A DNA stretch of 64,000 nucleotides from Micromussa lordhowensis (taxonomy: Eukaryota > Cnidaria > Anthozoa > Scleractinia > Lobophylliidae), in the NCBI GenBank assembly GCA_964020085.1, contig OZ026600.1:14845823-14909822 (forward strand). The letters are read 5' to 3'. Positions 37,490 through 49,151 of the stretch are shown here, piece after piece (the first letter of the stretch is position 1; every line of letters starts with the position of its first letter). Both the position numbers and the translations under genes were made by a program. The notes beneath the pieces were generated by a model. The model was given only the letters and a program-made list of their open reading frames with translations, ran no database searches and was not told the origin of the DNA.

Positions 37490-38010
37490 AAAAGGCCGGA
37501 TAGTGGAATTTATAGCGAAATACTCCTGTAGTTTGTCAAAATAAAGAAATCGCCTTCCTTTGGTAATTTAGCCAACATCAACACGGGGAGAAGAATTCTT
37601 AAGAAGATTCGACATTTTTTTGATACTTTGCAGAGGATTAACTGACCCAAGAGATTTCTTAAGAAGATACAATTACTAGAATAATGAACAAAATGGCGCT
37701 AACACAAGCAAAAAAATGTTACTTTGAAAGGTTTTGAGATATAAGAGCCCTGTTGGAGTCATTGTAGAGTCCACAATGTACGGTATTCCTTAATGTCGGT
37801 ATTCTGCAAACATGACCGAGCTATTGATGGAGTTGAAGGCTTTCGTAACGTCGTGGCTGTCTGAGAAAGTTTATATTCCGGCTTATATTTTCTGAGCACA
37901 GCTGCTTCCAGATTAAAACCAGCTTGGTTTCTTTTCAGTAAAGGATCAAAATGAGGTGGAATTCTGTTAGAAAGATGGAATTCAGGGTGATGAATTCTTC
38001 CCGGCAGCAT
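37490..38010 (-). pseudogene. Scrambled RTE-like LINE reverse transcriptase fragments
   Basis: Minus-strand translation gives NRIPPHFDPLLKRNQAGF (about 37950) and, in another frame, KAFNSIN and GIPYIVDS, then LPKEGDFFILTNYRSISL (about 37580-37490). These match conserved reverse transcriptase blocks of RTE-like LINEs, but the GD..NYRSISL block, which should come before the DPLL..NQAGF block, lies after it. Frames are broken by stops and shifts. It is dead and rearranged; clade assignment is tentative. Confidence 0.5.
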
Positions 38011-38998
38011 TGATGCGTCGTATCAACCATGGTACCACGACATACTGTATCGTCCTCGTTGTAGTGCTTTTTCAGCAGATCAGGATAGAACAGTCCAATG
38101 GAGAACTCATTAACTAATTGATGACAGTTAATTAACCAGTGAGAGATTTAAGTTAATGTGGCGAGGTAAGTAAATTTATTTTACCAGGGTAGCCCATTGA
38201 GCAACGGGGCTGGGAAATAAAAATATGTACAATTTATAAAATCTAAAACATTTAGTCCCATTTTAAAATTTAAAGTTAGAGAAAAAATGATAAAACCTCT
38301 AAAGAACATTTAAAAGGCTAAAATGTGAAATATGATAAAAAATTTATAAATTTCCAAGGGACAAAAATTACAACTAAATGCTCAATTATCAAAAATTTTA
38401 AATTACTCAAGGACGGGGCACAGTATAGGCGGGTAATGCGTTGAACAGATTTTTCGTGCATGCTCAATACAGCCGTTACATATTGCGGCTCCCTGGAAAA
38501 TTCGGGATAATTTTCTAGGAGTCGATGTAGTTCCCAGTCTTGACAGCCAGCTTTGGACTGTCTGGTCCGTGTCTTGCAGGGCTTCTCTTGTAGCTGAAAG
38601 AATGCTCACAATGGGATGATCAGAGTTTAATTAATGGGAAATAAGTAATGAAAGGAGTTCTATCGTTAGATATCATTTGGCCTCGAAGTAGCCAGTGACC
38701 AAGCCTATTGCTGAAAAAAGGTCTAGCGAACTGGCTAGTCTATAGCGATTTGTCTTTCTCAATGGAAACGACTCTCTGAGGGGAGGCTTGTCAGGAGACG
38801 CTCGATGATAATCGTCATGATAACCACGAAAAGAAGTGATAATACAAGCAAAATAAAGACAAAATGACAATTTTCCCTCAGGATACTTTGTAAAACTGTT
38901 AAGAAACTGATAAAGGACTAAAACAAAAACTAAGCAGGAAGAAAAGCTGAAAGGACTAGAACTAGACCAACTGGAACCTCCTGTAATTTGCCAACATT

Positions 38999-40024
38999 TA
39001 ATGTGTTATTATTAATGCCCCGAAGGTAAGATTAATAAGCCCAGAATGATTCATGTTTTAGTCTTAGTTTCATCTTTTATCTTTTCATCAGTTTTTTTTT
39101 GTCTCCTTAAAGAGCTCCTGTTTTTACAGTGTAATTAATCTCACCACTACGGATTCACTACTTTCATATGTTCTTCAGCTTGACCGCTAATATTTAAGTT
39201 ATCTTTAAATGGTCACTGATACAGATAATGTATTGTTTTTCTTAGAACTATTTAAGTGCTACACTGGTACAAATGAATCATCTATATCACGGCTATTTCT
39301 TGGACGATAGCGCCCTTTTCACACTATTAATTTCTATATACACAGCTTTCACTTTCTATTTTGACACTGACATCTAAAGTGTCGTTCACTCATCAATGCT
39401 ATACATTTTTTTAACCAGCGAAAGAGACATGTTGAAGTTATCCATCATATTTATAATGATGTGCAATATTACAGGTGTTTTAGCAAGCGCTTTGACTTTG
39501 AATGGCTGTGCTCTTTGAGACAAAATTTCTCGAAACTTCGATGAATTTTTCGTACAAGACAAATAATGTTTTTTAATTACTGGGATAAATTATTGACCTT
39601 TATTTTCAAAAGGAAATATGTTTGACACCACCTAAAAAAATTAATAATGAAAAATAAATAACAACTTGAAACACGAAACGCTCGACAGCCTTTGCACAGC
39701 TGTATCTCGTATTGTTGTGAAAAGAAACAACATATCAGCCGAAAAGTCACCAACTTCAGGACAAAATATATGTTGACATAACCTTTATCTCACGCTCGGC
39801 CATGCAATTAGCCAAGGAAACGTCTTTAATAAGGGCAACAAGATGTTTATTTAATGCGGTCATTGCTTCAATATTTTGTATGCATATGGCGCTGAAGGCA
39901 ATCGAACTAGCCAAGAGTACAAGCAGGATTCTAAAAACCCCGAAGTGTTGTGGAGCTACAGTCCTTCCGCTCATTCTTGATTCAAAAACCAGTAATATTT
40001 CAGGTATGTACGTAACATCTCTTT
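38999..40024. repeat. Ancient duplication, copy 1 (~1.0 kb)
   Basis: This aligns in order with 41201-42366: AATGTGTTATTATTAAT / AATGTGTTGTTATTAAT at the left, TTGAGACAAA-TT in the middle, CCATGCAATTAGC-AAGGAA and AAGATGTTTATTTAATGCG near the right, and GGTATG..CACGTAACAT-type ends. Short frames (39756-40026, both strands) are not conserved in copy 2, so I call no gene. Confidence 0.6.
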
Positions 40025-41200
40025 AAACTTTTGCAGCATGGCCGTCGCTTTAGTGTTAGGCTTGGGTTGCATAGCTGACGCATCAACCTCCACTAAGTAT
40101 GGTATTGTGATCAATTAGTAATTTTTTTTCCATATTCCGATGATTGCCACTGAAGAGTGTCAGAAATAATTCTCAATATATTCACTTCAGAGCTCCGTAA
40201 TTTATATCTATTGGGTGACAGAATGATAGCGGGTGGTGGCTTCGAATCAAATGTTGTTTACAATGGTCTGTTTGTGGTGAAATGTCCACTTAATAACTTT
40301 TTTAGAAGATGCCCTTCTCCCTTTTTAAGCCTCAAAAATGACACTTAAACTCGATTTCTCCAAACGTTCTTAATGCCAACCCCCTCTTCGATTCTCTTAA
40401 TTCTGTGCAAGCTTTTGATTTTGCGGGTTTTCATATCATAGTTCCAAATTCTTTGGGGACACAATACTAATTTTCTGGTAGGTTTCCATGCGCATTGGGA
40501 TCAAAAAGCGTTATGGTTGAACTAATCGTACGTAAAAGCTAATAATCAGACCTCACTATCAGGTTGCTAAGTGTACTTTAAAACATCTATGGACCAGAAG
40601 CCAAAGAAATGCAAACTAAATGCGCGGCTAATTCTTGGCACTGACAGAGGTGGTTTGATTAGGGTGTGTACATGATTCAAGTGATGGAGCTACCTCAACA
40701 CCCCAACAGACAAAAGAAAAAAATATTTTATGACTAGGCTGATCGCTCCAGGTCGAATACCATTTAACAGAAAATCGACACTGACTATACACATACAAGT
40801 AACAAGAGCTTAGCAAAGCGAGAGAGACAGGCAATCTGAGAGAAAATGGTGAACTTTTATCGTGCATTTGTCGCGGTAATAGAGGGGCTTACACAATATG
40901 ACTTGTGTTAAGATCAGTAACATCTGCAATGAAAGGTTGGAGATTTTGCAACTCGGTAAGGAGAAATAGAATGCATATTCTTGTAAACGGCAAATGGTTC
41001 CCATTAACCTAATTCCAACATACATATGCCATTACCTAGATGTTCAGTAGTGAAAATGTAATTACTGTAAAAAATGACTGGGAGCTTTTAGAATGAGTAA
41101 TGAGACATGCTTTATAGTGGCCATGCCACTGAAATGGCTTACTGCCGGGCCAGCGTTTGACGAGTTCAATCAGAATTAATTTATTCACTGCTAGTGTTTT

Positions 41201-42366
41201 AATGTGTTGTTATTAATTCCACGTTGTATCAGCTGTGCCCTGGAGGTAAGACTGAGTACAAATTACCTTGGTCTTTAGCCAAGAGTCTATCTTGATGTTA
41301 AAAGTATTCAACCCGTTTCTTATATTTAGTCACTGTCATTTTCACCCATTTAAGGCTCACTACTTTTCATGTATTGTTTCGTGATTCTTTTCAGCTTCTG
41401 TAACACGTTATTTAAATAACGTGTTGTTTGTCTAAATATTCAGTATAGAAGATTCACTATTTTTACCACGAAACACCTCAGTTCAATTGAAACAAGATCG
41501 TGAAATCCATTCACATTATTTTTTTTTACATTTATACAATTGTACACATAGCTATAAAGCTACGTCCATTTTGATACGACGATAATTTCATGTTAGCCAA
41601 TCACAAATTACAGTAAAACTGAGAGAGTATCCATCAGTCTGCATATAATACTTGCAATGTTGCAGATGTTTTTGCAAGCGATTTGCTATATTTCGCCGTT
41701 TGGCTTTGCCATTTGAGACAAATTATCTCAAGACTGATGAATTCTGCGCGTTCGTAAAAGAGGGCTGCGTTTTTGGAGCTGATGTTTTTGCCTTGTTTTG
41801 TTTTGTTTTTGTATCCATTGCATCGAACTGCAGACGAGGCCTCTTCTCATAACGAGTCATAAGCACATATCCTGAGCATTTCTCTACCAGTTTGCTTCCT
41901 TGAATGCGCTTCTTACGGGCCATCGATAAATTATCTTAATTTTTGAACGGAGGTATCATGTTTAATTGTGTCCAGAAGCATATAAATGCGAGTCAAGGCT
42001 AAACAATTATTTGAAAAACGAAACCTTCCGCGGGCGTTCTTATATCTCGCCCTGATGCGATCGATTAGAAACGACCTATCAGCTGTATAATGACCTAACC
42101 TTCATCTCGTGCTCGACCATGCAATTAGCGAAGGAACCTCATTAATAAGGCAATAAGATGTTTATTTAATGCGTTCATTGTTCTCAGTGACAGTTTTACA
42201 ATATTCTGCAATCCGTTGGAGGTAAGTTGGTATGAAAAACATTACAGAAAGGATTCTAAATACCCTGCAAAAAACGTGTGGTGGGTCAACTGTCTTATTA
42301 AACTTTCAACTGGTTCCTGTTTTACAAAGAACATATAAGGTATGCTTGCACGTAACATTTCTTTAC
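41201..42366. repeat. Ancient duplication, copy 2 (~1.2 kb)
   Basis: Partner of 38999-40024, offset by about 2.2-2.3 kb in direct orientation. The frame that is open in copy 1 (MQLAKE...) is broken after six codons here, which argues against coding function. Confidence 0.6.
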
Positions 42367-43617
42367 CATACGGTGTCGCTTCGACTGCGTCTTGCAGTAT
42401 GATGTTGAAAATGAAACTGGAAAATTGGAGATAATCTTTCCAAATTTTGAAGTTTGTCCCTCATGAATGAGGGACAGAAAGATGGCGAAAGTGTCGGCGA
42501 ACCAAGCTTTGGAATCATTTGGAACTAATTTACCGTCGAGAAAAACGGACAGATAAGATGTCAAAAGTTGCTTCTTATTTTTCAAATGAGTCGAACCACT
42601 GTTGTCATACAAAAATGTCAGTCTGTTTCCACGAACAGTGTCAAAAATTGCGCGCTTTATGTAGCTGGAAGAAAAGCAAATTGCCCAGTTTTATATCATA
42701 CGTATTTGGAAAAGAATTTGCTTTTATAAATTTCTGTACTTGGAACCTTGACCCGTTAAGACTGCAATACCTATATAAGAAGCATAGAAATCTTTTCAAT
42801 TTTATTATTGAAGTTAGCTTCAAAGCTTTTTGATATCACTTTTAAATATTTATCATATCTGAAGTCTTAAAATAGACCGAAGATATTATATTTTGTGACA
42901 TTTGAGATATAAGTTGAAAGCCTTTGATCTCCAACACAAAGCGTTTTGTCAACAAGATCATTTGCACGCAGATTTATAAGTATGATGTGTTCAACATGTG
43001 AAACCAACAGCATTGTTAGGTCAATAATCTAAGGATTCGAGTTTTCGTGACGTCATAGTGCTTTCCAACTTAGTTCCCATGGCCAACAGCAACTAGCTTT
43101 ATTTGCATGACCATAAATACAAACAGTGTTGCAAAAGCTTTTGTAAACTAACACTAAAACGGTAATGATTATCGTGAACATATAATAAGGTTATGATACA
43201 AACATCAAGTTAAATTGGTTTGATTTGAAAGTAGAATATTTGCGTAGATATAACTTTTGCTAATCAGTTGAATATTAATATAATTATTTGAAAAGTGATA
43301 AGTTCGCCGATGGCTTGCAACAAGGATAATTGTTTAACAGTCGGGACGACATGTTCTATTTTTCTGTGAAATTCATTTCTTAGATTAGAGTATTTATTGC
43401 AACCTGTTGCAACAATATAAGAAAGTGAGAATCGTCTTCAATTTGATTAGATTCACCAATAGGTCAGAGTCTGTTAACCCTTGGAATTTGACCATGTCTA
43501 CCACGGTATCTACCAGTTTCAATCCTTAGTTTGTCAGTGATTGCCTACCCTGAATTTCACGAGTTGTTTTCTTTCGCTTAGCTTGCTTGTTAGGCCTAAA
43601 TAAGAGGAGGGCGTATA

Positions 43618-43859
43618 ATCCTTCATTTGCATTCTTCATCATCTACGGGTATATTACGAACTCACAATGTGACCAGCTCCCAGTTGGCTTGATAGCTCGG
43701 TTGGTAGAGCACTGCACCTGTATCGCAGAGGTCATGGGTTCGAATCCCGTTCAGGCCGGAATTTTTTTTCGGCTTCAATTTGTGTATAACTGCGATGATC
43801 AGTCATGTCTTCATGTCTTTCTCCGCAGTTCAAATGTATGATCTTTCATATATTCATTA
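43618..43859 (+). mobile_element. tRNA-Thr-like SINE, best-preserved copy
   Basis: The tRNA-like head at 43686-43757 folds as a 72-base cloverleaf. Acceptor GGCTTGA pairs with TCAGGCC, the D arm is GCTC-GAGC, the T arm ATGGG-CCCGT, A box TAGCTCGGTTGGTAGAGC and B box GGTTCGAATCC. The anticodon-loop reading is CCTGTAT (TGT, Thr), but position 33 is C, not the near-universal T, so it is a SINE, not a tRNA gene. A 5' unit (CTACGGGTATATTACGAACT) precedes it, and a tail with TGCGATGATCAGTCATGTCT and ATCTTTCATATATTCATT follows. Confidence 0.8.
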
Positions 43860-43985
43860 AATACGCTTTTGTTGCATTAGGCTAACATAATGTTTGATTT
43901 TAGCGTTAGTTAAGTATGTAAGATCAAAACAAGGTAAATTGTAAAATTCAGACATACTTATTATATTAGAATAATGACTATTTTT

Positions 43986-46900
43986 TTTATTATTTTTTTT
44001 TTTTGACAGTATTTTTTTTTATTAATTCATTGCAACGACACATGCAGACAATACTACGTTACATGACTATTTGAGCTGCGCTGTTATTACTACATTACAT
44101 TACACTGCTAAACCTACTTACAGAAATTGTACTTACATTGTTGTTATTCTTTTAAATTTATTACGAAATAAATACACGTGCTACGTTACACTGCATACGG
44201 TGCATAGCTAACACAACACACACACACACACGCGCACCCCGCCCACACATACAAGAGATAATAAAAGATTCCCTTACTCAAACTTTCACACTTAATGTGC
44301 TTCACGCATCGAAGTTGCTGAGAGTGGTCCACTTAGCTCTATAGTTTTCGTAATTCGAATTTTTAATGGCCATTTGTCTTTCACATTTGATTTTGCTGTC
44401 TAGTAAGGCAAGAAAGACCTCTAAATTCGGGGTCTCAGACCGGTTTCTTGCAAGAAAAACATGATATTTAGCGATAAGAAGATAATGGTTTAACGCGTAG
44501 AAGGTGGTAGTTTCAGGTTTGTAACCGTACAGGATTTCAGTATTACTAGGACTGATGCTGTCAGAGCACTTAGTATTCCACCACATCATTATGTCTTTCC
44601 AAAAGATTTTAACGTCTGGGCATTCGCAAAGCATGTGAATAAGCGTTTCGTTCGGAAAGAGGCAGCGTTCGCATTCTGGTGAAGCCTTTATATTCATTTT
44701 ATAAAGAGAGTGATTAGTGGGTATGATGTTATGAATAAGTTTAAATTGGAAGCTCCTCAGTTTGTTTTCGACTGTAACTTTAAAAGGAAGCTCGTATACT
44801 GCCTTTACATTCAACACTTGTTTTCTAAGATTGATTTCAACGATGGGGGGAGAAAATGATTTTTCTGCGAGCATCACACGGGCTTTTTTAGTAGAGGAGA
44901 TGTCAAGGGATGGAACAAGTTCGTTATTGCCATTTGTGAAATTACCTACGATTTCGCTTTTCCAAATTTTAGGGATTGCCGCAAGAACACCAGCATAATC
45001 GAGAAAAGTAGAGCGAACGCCATATTTGCGTTTGAAGTTTTCGAACGAAAGGAACTGGCCATGGGTGTTTAGGAGGTCACTTATTTTCAATATGCCTTTA
45101 TTAGCCCATGATCTATAATAAAATGATTTTCCGTCTATCTTTATGAACCGATTGTTCCAAATGATTTCTTGTTTGTATTCATTTGCATTACGTGGATCTT
45201 TAGAATTGAGCTCTTGCCATACTGCTAAAACATCTTTATAAAAAACAGAGAGGTTTTGGAGGTCGAGTAATTTAAGATCGTAGTTACATTGAAATAAGAG
45301 CGTTCCACCAACCTTACTTAAAAGCGAATCGAGGAGGGCACACCAGTGGCGGTCATTTGCTCTACAGTAACGATTAACCCACGAAATCTTGAGCGATTTA
45401 ACAACGTCAGCAAAATTGAGCACATTAAGACCGCCGTGGCTTACTGGGCCGGTCAGAGTTTTTCTTTTGATTTTGTCTGGCTTAAAGTTCCAAATAAAAG
45501 AGAAGATATTGCTGTTGACCTCTTTTACAAATTCTTCGGGAACATTTAATACGGAACAACTATAGACAAGTTTGGCGAGGGCTAAGCTTTTGACGATGGC
45601 AATTCTGCCTAAGATCGTTAGATGTCTACTTGACCAAGCATTTAGAACTTTTTTGAGTTTGGCGAGCTTCTCGTTGAAATTGATTTTATTCCCAACCTGA
45701 ACATGATAAGGGAAAGCGATTCCAAGCGCAATGACGTATTGCTTCGGCCACGAAATACCAAAAGGTTCTTCTTTGCCTAATCGACTCTTCAAAGGGCCAA
45801 GCCACAGACCTTCGGTTTTAGACTTATTGATTTTCAAGCCGGAAAGGTCACCGAACTGATCGAGAAGAGTGAGTAGGGACACAGCTGATGAATCGTCACG
45901 AATGAAAGCGGTGGTGTCGTCAGCGTACATGCTGAGTTTGGTGATCTTATTTCCGTTTTCAAGTCCCTTGATTGATTCATTGATTCTTATTTGGTGGGCG
46001 AGTGGCTCCACAGCCAGAACAAAGAGCAAGCCTGAAAGAGGACAACCCTGTCTAACACCCCTTTGGAGAGAAAAAAATTCTGACGAGTAGCCATTATTTA
46101 CAACACAGCTAGAAATATTGGTATAAAACGATTTGATCCAGTTGAGGAAACTTGGACCAAAATTCATAGTGTTAAGTACTTTAAAGAGAAAGTCCCATTC
46201 TAAAGAGTCAAAGGCTTTTTCAAAGTCAAGGAAAAGTATCATTCCGCCCTTGTTTTCATGTTGTTCAATTATGTCCGAAATTAGGCGAATATTTTCACCA
46301 ATAAATCTACCTTTGATGTACCCAGTTTGATCACCGTCTATCAAGTACGGAAGTACTTTCTCTAAACGTTTTGCAATACATTTGGTTGCTAATTTGTAGT
46401 CTGTGTTTAAAAGAGAGATAGGGCGCCAATTTTTTAACAGAAGAGGATCTTTATTCTTTTTTGGGATCAAGGAGATAATTCCTTGTCTCTGAGAGATAGA
46501 AAGTTCTCCTAGTAAGGCGCTGTGATTGAGGCAGTCTATCAAAGGGTCAGAGATATCGGTCCAGAAACGAAGGTAAAATTCTGCTGTTAAACCGTCTGTG
46601 CCCGGAGTCTTGTTAGGTTGAAACGTTTTCAACGCGGCAAGGCATTCCTCTGTGGTTATCAGACCTTCGCAAAGGTCTTGCTTTGTGCTGTCGAGTTTTG
46701 GTAAGGATTCACAATCAAAAAAGGTGGAAAAGCGCTCAGCTGAAAGCTGGCTTTGAGAGGTGTACAGCTGATTGTAAAACGTTTTCATGGCGGTTAATAT
46801 AGTTTTTGGATCCTCTACTGTGCTACCATCGGGTGTCTTCAGCTTTGTTATATGTTTTTTTTCATAACTTCTTTTTTCTAAGTTTAAAAAGTATTTGTTG

Positions 46901-47724
46901 CATTTTTCTCCTAATTCATACCATCTAGCTCTACTCCGGATAATAGACCCTGTAGTTTTTTGCACGGCAATTTCATCTAATTCGATCTTGAGTTTTCTGG
47001 CCTCGTCTACAAGGGAGCTATTTTCTGGGGTTTCGTCGATACCTGAGTTGATTTTCTCTAACTTTTGGAGGAGGTTCAATTCCGTACTTCTTTCGGCGTT
47101 GGCTTTCTTTTTTGCGAAACGAATTGCAAATATCCGGATCTCCATTTTTAGCATTTCCCAAAATAACCTTTTGTCAGAAACATCCTTGTGTTTCTGGGCG
47201 GCGTGTTTGATGATGAAGCTCATTTTTGTGACAAAATCTTCATTTTCTAAGAGTGAATTATTGAATTTCCAGTAGCCAGGGCCTCTTTTTTCTTGTTTGA
47301 TTTCAGGTTTGATCGAGATGGTAACAGGGGAGTGATCTGAATCATGATAAGCGGAAATGTCGGTGTTCGCCACGCGGCATAATAGATGCTTCGAGATGAG
47401 CCAGAAATCTAGCCTACATTTGATTTTGCCGGAGCTATTTCTCCACGTAAACTGCGTATCATGTGGATGTTGCTCTCGCCAGGGATCGACTAGGTCATAG
47501 TTACAACGGAGTTTTTCGATCGAATGTATTATACTCTTTTTGAATTTAATGTCTTTACCACCAAATTTATCGGAAGCGGACAGTGGGCAGTTAAAATCTC
47601 CACCAATAAGAATTTTGTCAATTTGATGGCCACGAATAGAATCGGTTATCTTCTGATAAAATGAAATTTGCTGGTTTTGGTCGTTTGGAGCATAAATATT
47701 AACGAGACACAATTGTGTCTCGTT
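43986..47724 (-). mobile_element. Young 5'-truncated L1-like LINE with 16-bp target-site duplication
   Basis: The insertion is flanked by AATAATGACTATTTTT at 43970-43985 and 47725-47740. The 3' end, on the plus strand, is T-rich (43986-44018), consistent with an A-rich tail. The 3'UTR (about 315 bp) includes a CA repeat at 44217-44235. The body is one uninterrupted frame lacking the N-terminal part of the endonuclease, so the element is truncated at its 5' end. The 5' junction is a perfect 30-base palindrome (47698-47727). Confidence 0.88.
44302..47712 (-). CDS. LINE ORF2-like protein: APE endonuclease (N-truncated), reverse transcriptase, C-terminal zinc knuckle
   Basis: 1136 codons without a stop. 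Residues 1-135 are the C-terminal part of an APE-type endonuclease (NIYAPN, GGDFN at 37-41, RLDFWLIS, DHSPV at 126-130); the catalytic N-terminal strands are missing. Residues about 415-700 are the reverse transcriptase: LKNWRPISLLNTDYK, LDFEKAFDS (495-503), RGVRQGCPLSGLLF (551-564) and catalytic YADD (596-599). A C-terminal CERC...H...C knuckle starts at 1014. This domain order fits the L1/Tx1 group. The first codon is TTG in the palindromic junction, so there is no true start and translation of this copy is unlikely. The lack of stops points to recent insertion. Confidence 0.9.
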   Translation of the reverse strand: MCLVNIYAPNDQNQQISFYQKITDSIRGHQIDKILIGGDFNCPLSASDKFGGKDIKFKKSIIHSIEKLRCNYDLVDPWREQHPHDTQFTWRNSSGKIKCRLDFWLISKHLLCRVANTDISAYHDSDHSPVTISIKPEIKQEKRGPGYWKFNNSLLENEDFVTKMSFIIKHAAQKHKDVSDKRLFWEMLKMEIRIFAIRFAKKKANAERSTELNLLQKLEKINSGIDETPENSSLVDEARKLKIELDEIAVQKTTGSIIRSRARWYELGEKCNKYFLNLEKRSYEKKHITKLKTPDGSTVEDPKTILTAMKTFYNQLYTSQSQLSAERFSTFFDCESLPKLDSTKQDLCEGLITTEECLAALKTFQPNKTPGTDGLTAEFYLRFWTDISDPLIDCLNHSALLGELSISQRQGIISLIPKKNKDPLLLKNWRPISLLNTDYKLATKCIAKRLEKVLPYLIDGDQTGYIKGRFIGENIRLISDIIEQHENKGGMILFLDFEKAFDSLEWDFLFKVLNTMNFGPSFLNWIKSFYTNISSCVVNNGYSSEFFSLQRGVRQGCPLSGLLFVLAVEPLAHQIRINESIKGLENGNKITKLSMYADDTTAFIRDDSSAVSLLTLLDQFGDLSGLKINKSKTEGLWLGPLKSRLGKEEPFGISWPKQYVIALGIAFPYHVQVGNKINFNEKLAKLKKVLNAWSSRHLTILGRIAIVKSLALAKLVYSCSVLNVPEEFVKEVNSNIFSFIWNFKPDKIKRKTLTGPVSHGGLNVLNFADVVKSLKISWVNRYCRANDRHWCALLDSLLSKVGGTLLFQCNYDLKLLDLQNLSVFYKDVLAVWQELNSKDPRNANEYKQEIIWNNRFIKIDGKSFYYRSWANKGILKISDLLNTHGQFLSFENFKRKYGVRSTFLDYAGVLAAIPKIWKSEIVGNFTNGNNELVPSLDISSTKKARVMLAEKSFSPPIVEINLRKQVLNVKAVYELPFKVTVENKLRSFQFKLIHNIIPTNHSLYKMNIKASPECERCLFPNETLIHMLCECPDVKIFWKDIMMWWNTKCSDSISPSNTEILYGYKPETTTFYALNHYLLIAKYHVFLARNRSETPNLEVFLALLDSKIKCERQMAIKNSNYENYRAKWTTLSNFDA

Positions 47725-47727
47725 AAT
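47698..47727. repeat. Perfect 30-bp palindrome at the LINE 5' junction
   Basis: ATTAACGAGACACAA is followed directly by its exact reverse complement. The left half encodes the first LINE codons in reverse; the right half separates them from the target-site duplication, overlapping it by three bases. Confidence 0.95.
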
Positions 47728-47829
47728 AATGACTATTTTTACCAGCGTGATGAAGATCTTTCGACATGAGAAAGATCTGCTTAACCATAGAGCAATTATC
47801 CTTACTTTGAGGAGTAATTGATTATTCTC

Positions 47830-48610
47830 TGATTGATAGCTATAATGAGAGGAAACCTACCATGTTCAAAATTGGCGAGATAATTGCGTCGAAACTTTTA
47901 TTCCCTAGGAACGGTGGTAATTTGCTTAAATTTGTGTGTTTTCTAACACTGAAAAGGGCGTGAAGGGCTTTTCCTTTCAATTCATCAAGTGCCAATGAAA
48001 AGTTACCCGTTGAAGAATCGAGTGTTCCCAAATAAGTATAATTTTGAACAATTTCAATGGGCCCATTGTTGATATACAAATTAGACTCCATACTCTTAGC
48101 GCGTTTTTGAAAGATCATAACTTTTTTTTTGTCGATACTCAACATCCATGTACTGCAATAGGTTGATAGTATGCTAAGGTAATTTTGCAGCCCTATTTAA
48201 GTGAATTTAATTTTGCGCCGTTTGGTAGGGTAAAGGGATCAGGTAGAGTTTATTCAAAAGAGAATGGTATGACATTAATAAAGAGGTTGAACAGTAACGG
48301 GCTCAGAATACAACCTTGGCGTACTCCTCTCTAGAGTATGGAAAGCGCCGTGTTTGATTTTGGCCAATTTTTATGGACCGTGTAGAGTTTGAATGCAAGC
48401 TCTTTATTAAATTTAAAAAAAACATCCACCGACATTAATTGGCAATACATTAAATAAAAGTCCGTCATGACAAACTGAGTCGAAAACGTTTTTGAAGTCG
48501 ACAAAACAAGCGTAGATTTTTTCGTTGTGGTGAAATTAAGGTGGTTCGATACAGCTTTTTGCTGAACCATAGCTAGCATTTTCAATTGGCGTTTTACCAA
48601 CCTTCCCTTA
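47830..48610 (-). pseudogene. Decayed non-LTR retrotransposon reverse transcriptase fragment
   Basis: Minus-strand pieces, in order: FKNVFDSVCHDGLL-like (about 48490), INVGGCFFKFNKELAFKLY and a stop, RGVRQGCILSPLLFN (about 48300), then after a deletion MIFQKRAKS...IEIVQNYTYLGTLDSS...NFSLALDELKGKALHALF (48145-47840). Together they are the palm and YLG region of a LINE reverse transcriptase different from the L1-like copy next door, with stops, frameshifts and a missing catalytic YxDD segment. The young LINE inserted right beside it. Confidence 0.75.
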
Positions 48611-48693
48611 ATCTGATCGATGTGAAAGTTACACCAGTCTTTGGAAACAGAATGAAGTTTGGTTGGACGTGCTTTTTTAAAGCAATCGATATT

Positions 48694-48840
48694 TCCATGG
48701 GTTCAAATCCCGTTCAGGCTTGAATTTTTTTAAGCTTTAATTTAATTTCACAGCTGCTTAAGTCGTGTGCATAACTGCGATGATCAATCATGTCTTTCTC
48801 CGAAGTTGAAGTATATGATCTTTCCTGCATATATTCACTT
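48694..48840 (+). mobile_element. tRNA-Thr-like SINE, 3' fragment
   Basis: Starts in the B box (GGGTTCAAATCCCGTTCAGG) and runs through TAACTGCGATGATCAATCAT and GATCTTTCCTGCATATATTC. The head is absent: a 5'-truncated copy of the family at 43618. Confidence 0.7.
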
Positions 48841-49151
48841 GCAATAGTAAAAGTAATAGAAATCAATAATATATTAAATTTGAGATACTTTTATCTGAAG
48901 GGAATGTTAATCTTTCTGTTTCATTTTGTAATAAGCATAATAAAGGGTTGGTGGGCTAGAGACTTCTACTGTGAAAGTTCTTATTTAAAGATAAAAAACT
49001 ATCTTTTGTACATGATAGTATAAATACTACTTGATTGGACTTCTCGTTCCTCTATTACAGCTATTAGCAATCTCGACTGAAACTGTTAAAGGACAATTAT
49101 TACAGTTTTTTTCACAAAATCGATACCACTAAATTCGCTAACTACAGGGTC

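Larger units (their letters stand above)
27216..43617. other. Gene-poor stretch between GPCR-2 and the retroelement nest
   Basis: Beyond the repeats listed I support no gene. The longest frame, 141 codons at 32451-32876 on the minus strand, has no recognisable domain. Around 36110-36117 and 36447-36461 there are runs of G and C within a repeat-like stretch (GTACTCCCTTATATGGGCTA). Confidence 0.45.

Noticed and set aside
39756..40026. Overlapping frames on both strands
   Set aside because: The duplicate copy at 42100-42366 does not preserve either frame.
44762..47275. Several plus-strand frames inside the LINE
   Set aside because: Antisense shadows of the long LINE frame.
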